Assembly: GCF_026340565.1 (NCBI RefSeq)
Contig: NZ_JAPEPB010000001.1
Location: 4,316,501-4,380,500 of the forward strand
Length of the DNA stretch: 64,000 nucleotides
Source of the DNA: Kitasatospora sp. NBC_01287
Lineage (GTDB): Bacteria > Actinomycetota > Actinomycetes > Streptomycetales > Streptomycetaceae
Reading direction: 5' to 3'
The position numbers were made by a program, and so were the translations under genes. Shown one piece after another: positions 48,301 to 55,248 of this stretch. The notes under the pieces were generated by a model. That model ran no database searches and was not told where the DNA came from. It saw nothing but the letters and a program-made list of their open reading frames with translations. Within the stretch, counting starts at the first letter, position 1, and the number at the start of each line of letters is the position of its first letter.

Positions 48301-49369
48301 GATGGGCGGCCAGCCCATCCCGCCCGAGGCCTGGGACGAGGAGCGGGTCCCCGACCACCTCAAGGTCACCTTCCGGGTGGTGGACGGCAAGCGGAAGCTC
48401 GCCGAGTCCAAGGACTTGGAGGACCTGCGCCTGCGGCTCACCCCCAAGCTGAAGGAGACCCTCTCCTCGGCCGCCTCGGGGCGGGGCATCGAGCGCACCG
48501 GCCTGACCGCCTGGCCCGCCGAACTGCCGCTGCTCCAGCGCACCTTCGAGCAGCGCTCGCAAGGCCACTCGCTGCGCGCCTACCCCGCCTTCACCGATGA
48601 GGGCGAGAGCGTGGCGGTGCGGCTCTTCGACACCCAGCAGGCCCAGCAGCACGCGATGTGGCAGGGCACCCGCCGCCTGCTGCTGCTCACCGTCAACTCG
48701 CCGGCCAAGGGGATCCAGGCCCGGCTCGGCAACCAGGCCAAGCTGGCCCTGTCCTACAACCCGCACGGCTCGGTCCCCGCCCTCTTCGAGGACATCACCG
48801 CCTGCGCCGCGGACCGGCTGATGACCCTGGCCGGCGGCCCCGCCTGGGACGAGGAGTCCTTCGGCAAGCTCCACGACAAGGTCAGGGCCGACCTGTACGA
48901 GCTGTCGGCGGACACCACCTTGAAGACGGCCTCGGCCCTGGTCGCCTTCCACCGGGCGCAGAACCGGCTGAAGTCGGTCAGCAGCCCGGTCCTGCTCTCC
49001 GCGGTGAACGACATCAAGCTGCACCTGGCCTCGCTGGTCCACCCCGGCTTCGTGACCGGCACCGGCTGGCAGCGCCTGGGCGACCTCAAGCGCTACCTGG
49101 CGGCGGTGGACCGGCGTCTGGAGGCACTGCCCAACCACCCGCAGCGCGATCTGCAGCACCTGCTCAAGGTGCAGGAGGTGCAGCGGGCCTACGGCGAGCT
49201 GCTGGCGGCCGTGCCGGCCGGGCAGCAGCCCGGCGCCGAGGTTCGGCAGATCCGCTGGATGATCGAGGAGCTGCGGGTCAGCTTCTTCGCCCAGTCGCTG
49301 GGCACCCCCTCGCCGGTGTCGGAGAAGCGGATCCTGAAGGCGATGGACACGGCCGCCGCCACCCTCTGA
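45392..49369 (+). CDS. hrpA: ATP-dependent RNA helicase HrpA
   Basis: The 1325-residue protein has the length and layout of HrpA: RecA-like core with Walker A VVIVAGETGSGKTTQIPKI, DEAH box LIIDEAHERSLNIDFILGYLK, SAT in VVITSATIDP, motif VI QRKGRCGRTSDGICVRLY, then winged helix, OB-type DUF1605 region and the long DUF3418 C-terminal half. HrpA resolves stalled or colliding ribosomes by acting on mRNA in bacteria. It lies in the conserved block with tRNA-Asp and bldC. A second start nine bases downstream is possible. Confidence 0.96.
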   Translation: MPAMSSPAVQPAAAPTIGELAARLPELTLRDQQRIGRRLDGARRARNPETRQKAAAELTAEIDKAELRVAQRRAAVPAINYPAELPVSQKKDEILAAIRDHQVVIVAGETGSGKTTQIPKICLELGRGVKGLVGHTQPRRIAARTVAERVAEELRTPLGEAVGWKVRFTDQVGQDTLVKLMTDGILLAEIQTDRELRQYDTLIIDEAHERSLNIDFILGYLKQLLPRRPDLKVVITSATIDPQRFAQHFGDAPVVEVSGRTYPVEVRYRPLVDDLADAEEEDSAVDRDRDQVQAICEAAQELQAEGPGDILVFLSGEREIRDTADALNKLNLKFTEVLPLYARLSSAEQHRVFQRSNSRRIVLATNVAETSLTVPGIKYVIDPGTARISRYSHRTKVQRLPIEAISQASANQRKGRCGRTSDGICVRLYSEEDFLARPEFTDAEILRTNLASVILQMIAAGLGDIAAFPFLDPPDSRNIKDGVNLLQELGALDPGEKDPGKRLTPLGRKLAQLPVDPRLARMVLEADKNGCVRDVMVIAAALSIQDPRERPAEKRQAADERHRRFTSETSDFLSYLAMWRYVREQQKELSSSAFRRMCKAEFLNYLRIREWQDIYTQLRTVAKQLGVTMDEPHPDAEPDADRIHQSLLAGLLSHLGLFDVEKREYGGARGARFAVFPGSGLFKKPPRWVMSAELVETSRLWARINAKIEPEWVEPLAAHLIKRTYSEPHWEKKAGAVMAFERVTLYGMPIVAQRRVNYGRIDPELCRELFIRNALVEGDWETHHHFFAANRKLLGEVEELETRARRRDILVDDQTLFDFYDARLPQDVVSTRHFDSWWKKTRHDQPDLLNFEKSMLINDAADGVTEADYPDHWQQGKLRFQLTYQFEPGSDADGVTVHIPLPVLNQVSSEGFDWQIPGLRGDLVTAWIRSLPKAVRRNFVPAPDFARAALREMTNRQEPLLPTLERILHRMGGQPIPPEAWDEERVPDHLKVTFRVVDGKRKLAESKDLEDLRLRLTPKLKETLSSAASGRGIERTGLTAWPAELPLLQRTFEQRSQGHSLRAYPAFTDEGESVAVRLFDTQQAQQHAMWQGTRRLLLLTVNSPAKGIQARLGNQAKLALSYNPHGSVPALFEDITACAADRLMTLAGGPAWDEESFGKLHDKVRADLYELSADTTLKTASALVAFHRAQNRLKSVSSPVLLSAVNDIKLHLASLVHPGFVTGTGWQRLGDLKRYLAAVDRRLEALPNHPQRDLQHLLKVQEVQRAYGELLAAVPAGQQPGAEVRQIRWMIEELRVSFFAQSLGTPSPVSEKRILKAMDTAAATL

Positions 49370-49382
49370 GGGATCCCCAGGT

Positions 49383-49437
49383 CCGGGCCCCCAGGTCGAA
49401 CCGGCCGCCCCGCCACCGGTTCGACCTGGGGGCCCGG
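49383..49437 (+). terminator. Terminator of hrpA
   Basis: A 22-bp perfect stem (49383-49404 with 49416-49437) with an 11-base loop begins 14 bases after the hrpA stop codon. Confidence 0.88.
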
Positions 49438-49531
49438 AATGCAGTACGATCTGTCTTGTCGCCGCCAAGAGCAGCGGAAATCACCGAAGCAGTCGATGAG
49501 TACCGGATCGATGAGCTGCAGTGAGAAGCAA

Positions 49532-49605
49532 GGCCCTGTGGAGCAGTTGGTTAGCTCGCCACCCTGTCAAGGTGGAGGTCGCGGGTTCAAGTCCCGTCAG
49601 GGTCG
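49532..49605 (+). tRNA. tRNA-Asp (anticodon GUC), second copy
   Basis: The sequence equals the tRNA-Asp at 31300-31373 except for two substitutions in the acceptor stem (GGCCCTG with CAGGGTC, which improves pairing). Anticodon GTC, T arm GCGGGTTCAAGTCCCGT. CCA is not encoded. Confidence 0.97.
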
Positions 49606-49612
49606 CCCAAGC

Positions 49613-49648
49613 CGAGAGGCCCGGAACCGTCTGGTTCCGGGCCTCTCG
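49613..49648 (+). terminator. Terminator of tRNA-Asp
   Basis: A 16-bp perfect stem CGAGAGGCCCGGAACC with GGTTCCGGGCCTCTCG, loop GTCT, seven bases after the tRNA. Confidence 0.88.
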
Positions 49649-50128
49649 TCGTTCCCCTGCCCCGCGCCCTGCCTTGCCCTGCCCTCTCCCGCCCTGCCGG
49701 CCTCTGGCTGCCGAACCCGGCCGACGGGCCGTCAGGTCGGTCCCTTCGGACGTGCTCGTGCCCGCCCGGCCACCTCGGGCCAGCGGTGGGCCCACCGCTG
49801 AGGCCACCACTCGCCACCGGTCAGACGACGGTCCGCTCGGCAGAGCCGGCCGACGGGCCGTCAGCCGCGCATTATCGACAGCCCGGCCCGGAGCTCAAGA
49901 GGGTCTTCTGTGACGGTCGTCACTTATCTTTTCTTGAACTTGTCCAGGTCGAACCCTCCCTGAGCGCGCCCTGATTTAATATATAAAATTGTACTGACTT
50001 CGCCAAGTCTCCAAAGTCTCGCCATTTGCATTTCATCCCACCTCAGGCGCCACAACAGCTCTCCATTCACCCGCCATTTCCTGGTCAAATGACAGTCATG
50101 AAATGGTTGACGCTCATGACTTCCGCGC
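49649..50128. other. Gene-poor region with a low-GC island next to tRNA-Asp
   Basis: About 480 bases separate the tRNA terminator from the bldC terminator. From about 49906 to 50115 the base composition drops sharply (for example GATTTAATATATAAAATTG at 49972-49990). On the minus strand a 68-codon frame (50130 to 49924) has low GC and is not clearly coding. The rest holds short GC-rich repeats. I see no intact gene; the island looks like a remnant of foreign DNA. Confidence 0.5.
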
Positions 50129-50133
50129 ACGAA

Positions 50134-50181
50134 GAAGGGGTCGTTCCCCGGACCCGGCGGAGTCCGGGGAACGACCCCTTC
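50134..50181 (-). terminator. Terminator of bldC
   Basis: A 20-bp perfect stem (50134-50153 with 50162-50181) with an 8-base loop lies 58 bases after the bldC stop codon. Confidence 0.88.
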
Positions 50182-50239
50182 GACGAACTTGCTACAAGGC
50201 TTTCCCGCGGCGGTACGGCTGCCGCCGCCGGGAAGCCCC

Positions 50240-50446
50240 TCAGACTTCGGTGCGCTGGGCGGGGATACCGGCCAGCAGGGCCCGCACCTCCGCCTCCCGG
50301 TACCGGCGGTGGCCGCCGAGCGTGCGGATGGACGTGAGCTTGCCCGCCTTGGCCCATCGCGTGACCGTCTTGGGGTCCACGCGGAACATGGTGGCTACCT
50401 CTGCCGGCGTCAGCAGGGGCTCAGCGTCAGGGGTACGAGCGGTCAT
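50240..50446 (-). CDS. bldC: MerR-like developmental regulator BldC
   Basis: The 68-residue protein MTARTPDAEPLLTPAEVATMFRVDPKTVTRWAKAGKLTSIRTLGGHRRYREAEVRALLAGI is a single MerR-type winged helix-turn-helix, essentially the sequence of streptomycete BldC. BldC binds DNA as head-to-tail oligomers on AT-rich direct repeats and holds back entry into development and sporulation. It has the conserved neighbourhood between vdh and hrpA. The upstream region (50447-51030) contains large palindromes that may take part in its control. Confidence 0.97.
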   Translation of the reverse strand: MTARTPDAEPLLTPAEVATMFRVDPKTVTRWAKAGKLTSIRTLGGHRRYREAEVRALLAGIPAQRTEV

Positions 50447-51030
50447 GAGCGGCCTCCTCGGAGAACCGAACCAGGGCGGTTCTATCCTTCAAATTCTGCA
50501 CCTTGGCCCGCGATGCCCGAAATGGCAGAGACGGACCGAGTCGGTTATAGGACGAACGGCTTGTCCTGGTGTCTACAACTACACCATCCGTCCAGCCCTA
50601 TCGACCAAACCGCCAAAATTGGCCCCTCACGGGTTCAAGAGCGACGGAAGGCGATGGACCATCCCATAGCGGACAGTCACGATATCGTGACAACCGGTAA
50701 TGGAGAGCCCAGACCTGTCGTTTCCCCCCAAAGGGCGCACCGACCCCAGATCCACCCAAAAGTGGGCAGGCGTGAGGAGAGTTGGGCTGGTTGTCCCATT
50801 TTTACCCTTACCTGCGACTTCGCGTCAACGGTGAGTAGTGTCACGTTCGGGAGGTATTGACCCGAACCGGGACCTAGGTCCCGGTTGACCGAACGCGACA
50901 CTGACACCCGCCCAGCGCGGTACCCCCGCTGAATCCCCGTCACTTCCCCGTCATCCCCCGCCGTACCCCCGCCCCGCCCGGCCCCGCTTCGACCGACTCC
51001 CCGTCAGCCCGCTCAGCCCGCTCAGCCCGC
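50447..51030. promoter_or_regulatory. bldC upstream region with two palindromes and a BldD-like site
   Basis: Within this gene-free stretch lie a perfect 16-bp palindrome GTCACGATATCGTGAC (50676-50691), a perfect 22-bp palindrome (50865-50886) nested in a larger inverted repeat (50838-50850 with 50889-50901, 12 of 13 pairs), and GTGAGTAGTGTCAC (50831-50844). The last is partly like BldD boxes; bldC belongs to the BldD regulon in S. coelicolor. Which are operators and which a terminator for the gene at 51031 is not clear. Confidence 0.5.
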
Positions 51031-51035
51031 TCAGT
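51003..51035. repeat. 9-bp tandem repeat overlapping a stop codon
   Basis: The unit CTCAGCCCG recurs about three and a half times. The last copy supplies the minus-strand stop codon (51031-51033) of the next gene. Confidence 0.75.
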
Positions 51036-51987
51036 TCGCCTGCCGCAGCGCCAGCACCGCGCGCCAGCGCTCCGTCACCGCCTCGTAGGCCCGCACGGCG
51101 CCCTGGACGTCACCGGCCCGCAGCGCCTCCAGCCCCTGCGCCAGCTCGGCGGCCGACCGGTCCGCCGCCAACTGCGGCTCCCTGATCGCGTGCACCAGCC
51201 CCCCGTAGTCCAGTTCCACCAGTGAGCGCGGGTGGAACTCCTCCAGCCAGCGCCCCACCTCCTCCGCCCCGGCCGCCAGCGGCGTGCCCGCCACCCTGCC
51301 CGGGCCCTCGGCCGCGGGGGTCCCCGTGCGCAGCACCCGGTAGGCGCGCGCCACCCGGCGCCGGGCCTGGGCCATCGAGGTCAGGTAGAAGAGCGCCGCC
51401 GGCCGGCCCGGCCGCTCCCCCTCGCGCGGCTCCGCGGGCCGGAAGTGCCGCTCCTCGTCCCCGAACGGCAGGAACCAGCGCCTCGGCACCTCCCAACGGC
51501 TGGTCAGGATCCACGGCCGCGCGTCCGGGTGGGCGGAGCGCCAGGTGGCCTGCGCCGCCTGCGCCTGCTCGCGCACGGCCTCCGGCAGCACGGTGTCGAG
51601 CAGTGCCACCGGCAGCGAGTCGCGCAGCTCCTCCAGCGCCTGCCAGCTGCGCAGCCGGGTCGCCCACGGGCAGACGTAGGTGACCGAGTCGGCCACCCGC
51701 ACGAAGGCGTGCTCGCTCTCCCACTCCCAGCCTTCGGCCGGGGGTGCGCCCGTCGAGCGCGCGCGCGGGGGTCGGGGAAGCAGGTCGGCGAGCGCCCCCC
51801 GCTGTGCTTCCAGCGCCGCCCGCGCCACCGGCTCATCGGCCGACGCCGCGTCAGGCCCGTGCTCGGCCGCGTACGCCTGCCAGCGGGCCCGGTCGGGCTC
51901 GGGGAACGCCGCCAGCGGCTCGTACACCCGCAGGTGAGCGGCGTAGGGCGGCAGCACGGAGGTGTGCACAGCGGTCACGTCCTGCAT
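51031..51987 (-). CDS. Conserved unknown protein between bldC and vdh
   Basis: I know of homologues at this place in streptomycete genomes but no function. The 318-residue protein has VLPPYAAHLRVYEPLAAFPEPDRARWQAYA at the start, a central EHAFVRVADSVTYVCPWATRLRSWQALEELRDSLP, and WILTSRWEVPRRWFLPFGDEERHF with AALFYLTSMAQARRRVARAYRVLR further on; it is soluble and mixed alpha/beta. No catalytic motif is evident. The start is taken at 51987; a GTG nine bases downstream (V at residue 4) is an alternative. It is divergent from vdh. Confidence 0.75.
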   Translation of the reverse strand: MQDVTAVHTSVLPPYAAHLRVYEPLAAFPEPDRARWQAYAAEHGPDAASADEPVARAALEAQRGALADLLPRPPRARSTGAPPAEGWEWESEHAFVRVADSVTYVCPWATRLRSWQALEELRDSLPVALLDTVLPEAVREQAQAAQATWRSAHPDARPWILTSRWEVPRRWFLPFGDEERHFRPAEPREGERPGRPAALFYLTSMAQARRRVARAYRVLRTGTPAAEGPGRVAGTPLAAGAEEVGRWLEEFHPRSLVELDYGGLVHAIREPQLAADRSAAELAQGLEALRAGDVQGAVRAYEAVTERWRAVLALRQAN

Positions 51988-52156
51988 CGTCGCACGGGCC
52001 ACCGACCGATCGGGAGGGATCGGTCGGATCCGCACCGTCATCGCACCGGCGTCCGCGATCCGAACAGGGGGCGGTGCGGGCCCGGGCCCGCGGACTACGC
52101 TTCGCCGTAGATGCCCGCACCACCGCAGCGGGCCAGCAGATACTGGAGTCACCACA

Positions 52157-53332
52157 GTGACCGACGTACGCACCGAATCCGCGACGCACCCCGCACCAGG
52201 CGTGCTGAGCCGGATCTTCCGTACTGAGCAGGACGGCGCCCCGGGCGACGGGCACGAGCAGGTCGTGCTCTGCCACGACCGGGCCACCGGGCTCAAGGCG
52301 ATCATCGCCATCCACTCGACCGCGCTGGGCCCCGCCCTCGGCGGCACCCGCTTCCACCAGTACGCCACCGAGGAGGAGGCGCTGGAGGACGCGCTGCGGC
52401 TCTCCCGCGGGATGAGCTACAAGAACGCGCTGGCCGGGCTCGACCTCGGCGGCGGCAAGGCCGTGATCATCGGCGACCCGGCGGCCAAGGCCGAGGGCGG
52501 CGACAAGTCCGAGGCGCTGCTGCGCGCCTACGGCCGCTTCGTGCAGTCCCTGGCGGGCCGCTACATCACGGCCTGCGACGTGGGCACCTACGTCCAGGAC
52601 ATGGACGTCATAGCGCGCGAGTGCGACCACGTCACCGGCCGCTCCCCCGAGCACGGCGGGGCCGGCGACTCCTCGATCCTCACCGCCTTCGGCGTCTTCC
52701 AGGGCATGCGGGCCTCGGCCCAGGCCCGCTGGGGCCAGCCGACCCTGCGCGGCAAGCGGGTCGGCGTGGCGGGCGTCGGCAAGGTCGGCCACTACCTGGT
52801 CGGCCACCTGGTGGCGGACGGCGCGACCGTGGTCATCACCGACGTCTCCGAGGCCGCCGTCAACCGGGTGCGGGCCGCCCACCCGGACGTCGAGGTGGTC
52901 GCCGACACCCCGGCGCTGCTGGGCGCCCGGCTGGACGTGTACGCCCCGTGCGCGCTGGGCGGCGCGCTGGACGACGACACCGTCGCCCAGCTGACCGCGG
53001 CGGGCACCTCGGTGGTCTGCGGCGCGGCCAACAACCAGCTGGCCCACCCGGGCGTGGAGAAGGACCTGGCCGACCGCGGCATCCTGTACGCGCCCGACTA
53101 CCTGGTGAACTCCGGCGGCGTGATCCAGGTGGCCGACGAGATCGACGGCTTCAACTTCGAGCGCGCCAAGAACAAGGCCGTGAAGATCTTCGACACCACC
53201 CTGGAGATCTTCACCCGCGCCGCCGCCGACGGCGTGCCGCCGGCCGTGGCCGCCGACCGGTTGGCCGAGCGCCGGATGCGCGAGATCAGCGCGCTGCGCA
53301 CGATCCTGCTCCCGGGCGCACGCAGGGGCTGA
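52157..53332 (+). CDS. vdh: Valine dehydrogenase
   Basis: The 391-residue enzyme matches streptomycete Vdh closely: EQVVLCHDRATGLKAIIAIHSTALGPALGGTRFHQY, GMSYKNALAGLDLGGGKAVIIGDP with the catalytic Lys, TACDVGTYVQDMDVIARE, NAD-binding GKRVGVAGVGKVGHYLVGHL and CALGGALDDDTVAQLT. It oxidatively deaminates valine and other branched-chain amino acids, supplying precursors for polyketides. The GTG at 52157 follows GGAGTCACCAC, and the reading matches known Vdh N-termini from VTDV. The upstream frame is not Vdh-like. Confidence 0.95.
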   Translation: MTDVRTESATHPAPGVLSRIFRTEQDGAPGDGHEQVVLCHDRATGLKAIIAIHSTALGPALGGTRFHQYATEEEALEDALRLSRGMSYKNALAGLDLGGGKAVIIGDPAAKAEGGDKSEALLRAYGRFVQSLAGRYITACDVGTYVQDMDVIARECDHVTGRSPEHGGAGDSSILTAFGVFQGMRASAQARWGQPTLRGKRVGVAGVGKVGHYLVGHLVADGATVVITDVSEAAVNRVRAAHPDVEVVADTPALLGARLDVYAPCALGGALDDDTVAQLTAAGTSVVCGAANNQLAHPGVEKDLADRGILYAPDYLVNSGGVIQVADEIDGFNFERAKNKAVKIFDTTLEIFTRAAADGVPPAVAADRLAERRMREISALRTILLPGARRG

Positions 53333-53384
53333 CCCGGCGCCCGCGTCAGCGGCCGGATCACAATGTGGAACCGGATTCACCGGA

Positions 53385-53426
53385 TATCCCCCGATCGGGC
53401 GTCCAGGACGCCACGGTCGGGGGATA
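53385..53426 (+). terminator. Terminator of vdh
   Basis: A 10-bp outer stem TATCCCCCGA with TCGGGGGATA and a 7-bp inner stem GGCGTCC with GGACGCC form one hairpin 53 bases after the stop codon. The remaining 258 bases up to the next gene hold no gene. Confidence 0.7.
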
Positions 53427-53684
53427 ATCGGTCGCAGAACGACGGTCCCGGACACCCGCCGGGCACCCCTGTCACCACCCGGAATTCCCTGCCCGACCAG
53501 GAGAGACCTGGTCCCAGGGGTCGATAGTGCGCGCCACGTCACACTGGCGACGTACCGTCCGAGGGCGGAAACAGGTACCGTTGATGCTCCAAGGGACGGC
53601 TATCCCGCTTCGGGCAAGCCGCTCCTGATCATGAACACGTGTCAGACTCGGGGCCGTGAGCCCCATCGTTGAGGGGGTCGACCC

Positions 53685-53930
53685 ATGGGGCGCGGCCGGG
53701 CCAAGGCCAAGCAGACGAAGGTCGCCCGCGAGCTGAAGTACAACAGCGGCGGCTTCGACGCTAACCGTCTGTCCAGCGAGCTGGGCGTTTCACCCGTTCC
53801 ATCCATCAACCCTGAGCCGGTTGAGGAAGAGGACGAGGACGACCCCTACGCCGCTTACGCGGACTACTACAACGACGAGGACGAGGAGGAGGCCGAAGCC
53901 GGCCACCACCAGTCCCGCCGCCGAGTCTGA
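53685..53930 (+). CDS. DUF3073 protein
   Basis: The 81-residue protein has the fixed DUF3073 start MGRGRAKAKQTKVARELKYNSGGFDANRLSSELG followed by a strongly acidic tail (EEEDEDDPYAAYADYYNDEDEEEAEAG) and a basic end. The family is confined to actinobacteria and of unknown function; the basic head suggests contact with nucleic acid. The ATG follows TTGAGGGGGTCG. It is convergent with purM. Confidence 0.95.
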   Translation: MGRGRAKAKQTKVARELKYNSGGFDANRLSSELGVSPVPSINPEPVEEEDEDDPYAAYADYYNDEDEEEAEAGHHQSRRRV

Positions 53931-54038
53931 CGTCAGGTCCTGACCGGTCCGGTCGCCCAGCGCGCCCGGGCCGGTTTTCGGCGTTCCCGAAGACATCCTC
54001 CGAGGGCGCGTGGTCGCCCTCGGGGACGACGAGGACGA

Positions 54039-54077
54039 CGGTGCTCCGCACCCCCGGCCAGGGGGTGCGGAGCACCG
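54039..54077. terminator. Bidirectional terminator between DUF3073 gene and purM
   Basis: A 17-bp near-perfect stem (CGGTGCTCCGCACCCCC with GGGGGTGCGGAGCACCG) with loop GGCCA lies between the convergent genes. Confidence 0.85.
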
Positions 54078-54101
54078 TCGCGTCAGCTCGCGCGGGTCGC
54101 G

Positions 54102-55175
54102 TCAGCCGGCGTAGTCGCCGTAGAGCGCCGAGCCGGCCAGGTGCTCCGCGTCACGGGCCACCACGTCGCCCAGCAGCCAGGCCTCCACGCCGCGGTCCTC
54201 CAGGATCGCCAGCACCACGTCGACCGACTCCGGCGGGACCACGGCGACCATGCCGACGCCCATGTTGAGCGTCTTCTCGATCTCCAGGGTCTGCATCCGG
54301 CCGACCTCGGCCACGGTCTGGAAGACCGGCAGCGGGGTCCAGGTGCCGCGGTCCAGCCGGGCGTGCAGGCCCTCCGGGATCACCCGCGCCAGGTTGGCCG
54401 CCAGGCCGCCGCCGGTGACGTGCGAGAAGGCGTGGATCTCGGTGGCCCCGGCGAGCGCCAGGCAGTCCAGCGAGTAGATCCGGGTCGGCTCCAGCAGCTC
54501 CTCGCCCAGGGTGCGGCCGAACTCCGCCACCTCGCGGTCCAGCCGCCAGCCCGCCTCGTTGAGCAGCACGTGGCGGACCAGCGAGTAGCCGTTGGAGTGC
54601 AGGCCGGAGGCGGCCATCGCGATCACCACGTCGCCGGCCCGCACCCGGTGCGCGCCGAGCAGCGCGTCGGCCTCGACCACACCGGTGCCGGCGCCCGCGA
54701 CGTCGTAGTCGTCCGGGCCGAGCAGGCCCGGGTGCTCGGCGGTCTCGCCGCCGACCAGCGAGCAGCCGGCCAGCACGCAGCCCTCCGCGATGCCCTTGAC
54801 GATCTGCGCGACCCGCTCGGGGTGGACCTTGCCGACGCAGATGTAGTCGGTCATGAAGAGCGGCTCGGCCCCGCAGACCACCAGGTCGTCGACGACCATG
54901 CCGACCAGGTCGTGGCCGATGGTGTCGTGCTTGTCCATCGCCTGGGCGATGGCCACCTTGGTGCCGACGCCGTCGGTGGCCGAGGCCAGCAGCGGGCGCT
55001 CGTAGCGCTTCAGGGCGGAGATGTCGAAGAGGCCGGCGAAGCCGCCCAGGCCGCCGACCACCTCGGGCCGGTTGGTCTTCTTCACCCACTGCTTCATGAG
55101 CTCGACCGCGCGGTCGCCCGCCTCGATGTCGACTCCGGCGGCGGCGTAGGTGGCGCCACTGTCTGTGCTGGTCAC
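54102..55175 (-). CDS. purM: Phosphoribosylformylglycinamidine cyclo-ligase
   Basis: The 357-residue enzyme shows the PurM pattern: TYAAAGVDIEAGDRAVELMKQWVKKT, GGFAGLFDISALKRYERPLLASATDGVGTKVAIAQAMDKHDTIGHDLVGMVVDDLVVCGAEPLFMTDYI and CVLAGCSLVGGETAEHPGLL. It performs the fifth step of purine synthesis, closing the imidazole ring to give AIR. It follows purF in the same direction with a 26-base hairpin in the 73-base space between them. Confidence 0.97.
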   Translation of the reverse strand: MTSTDSGATYAAAGVDIEAGDRAVELMKQWVKKTNRPEVVGGLGGFAGLFDISALKRYERPLLASATDGVGTKVAIAQAMDKHDTIGHDLVGMVVDDLVVCGAEPLFMTDYICVGKVHPERVAQIVKGIAEGCVLAGCSLVGGETAEHPGLLGPDDYDVAGAGTGVVEADALLGAHRVRAGDVVIAMAASGLHSNGYSLVRHVLLNEAGWRLDREVAEFGRTLGEELLEPTRIYSLDCLALAGATEIHAFSHVTGGGLAANLARVIPEGLHARLDRGTWTPLPVFQTVAEVGRMQTLEIEKTLNMGVGMVAVVPPESVDVVLAILEDRGVEAWLLGDVVARDAEHLAGSALYGDYAG

Positions 55176-55215
55176 TGCTGCGGCCCTCTCGGGTCTGTGG
55201 GGGTTTGCTAACGGC

Positions 55216-55241
55216 AGCGGGGCCCCGACCGGGGCCCCGCT
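55216..55241 (-). terminator. Hairpin between purF and purM
   Basis: An 11-bp perfect stem AGCGGGGCCCC with GGGGCCCCGCT and loop GACC lies in the purF-purM space. It may reduce read-through into purM or stabilise a processed end. Confidence 0.65.
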
Positions 55242-55248
55242 GTGAGAC

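Noticed and set aside
31300..49605. The two tRNA-Asp genes as ends of a large inserted element
   Set aside because: Both copies are complete functional tRNAs, 18 kb apart, and the DNA between contains conserved housekeeping genes. Normal gene redundancy is the simpler reading.
49924..50130. 68-codon minus-strand frame in the AT-rich island
   Set aside because: Low GC leaves frames open by chance, and there is no clear ribosome binding site. It is kept only as part of the island description.
50677..50943. 88-codon minus-strand frame upstream of bldC
   Set aside because: It covers palindromes and regulatory sequence and has poor coding bias.
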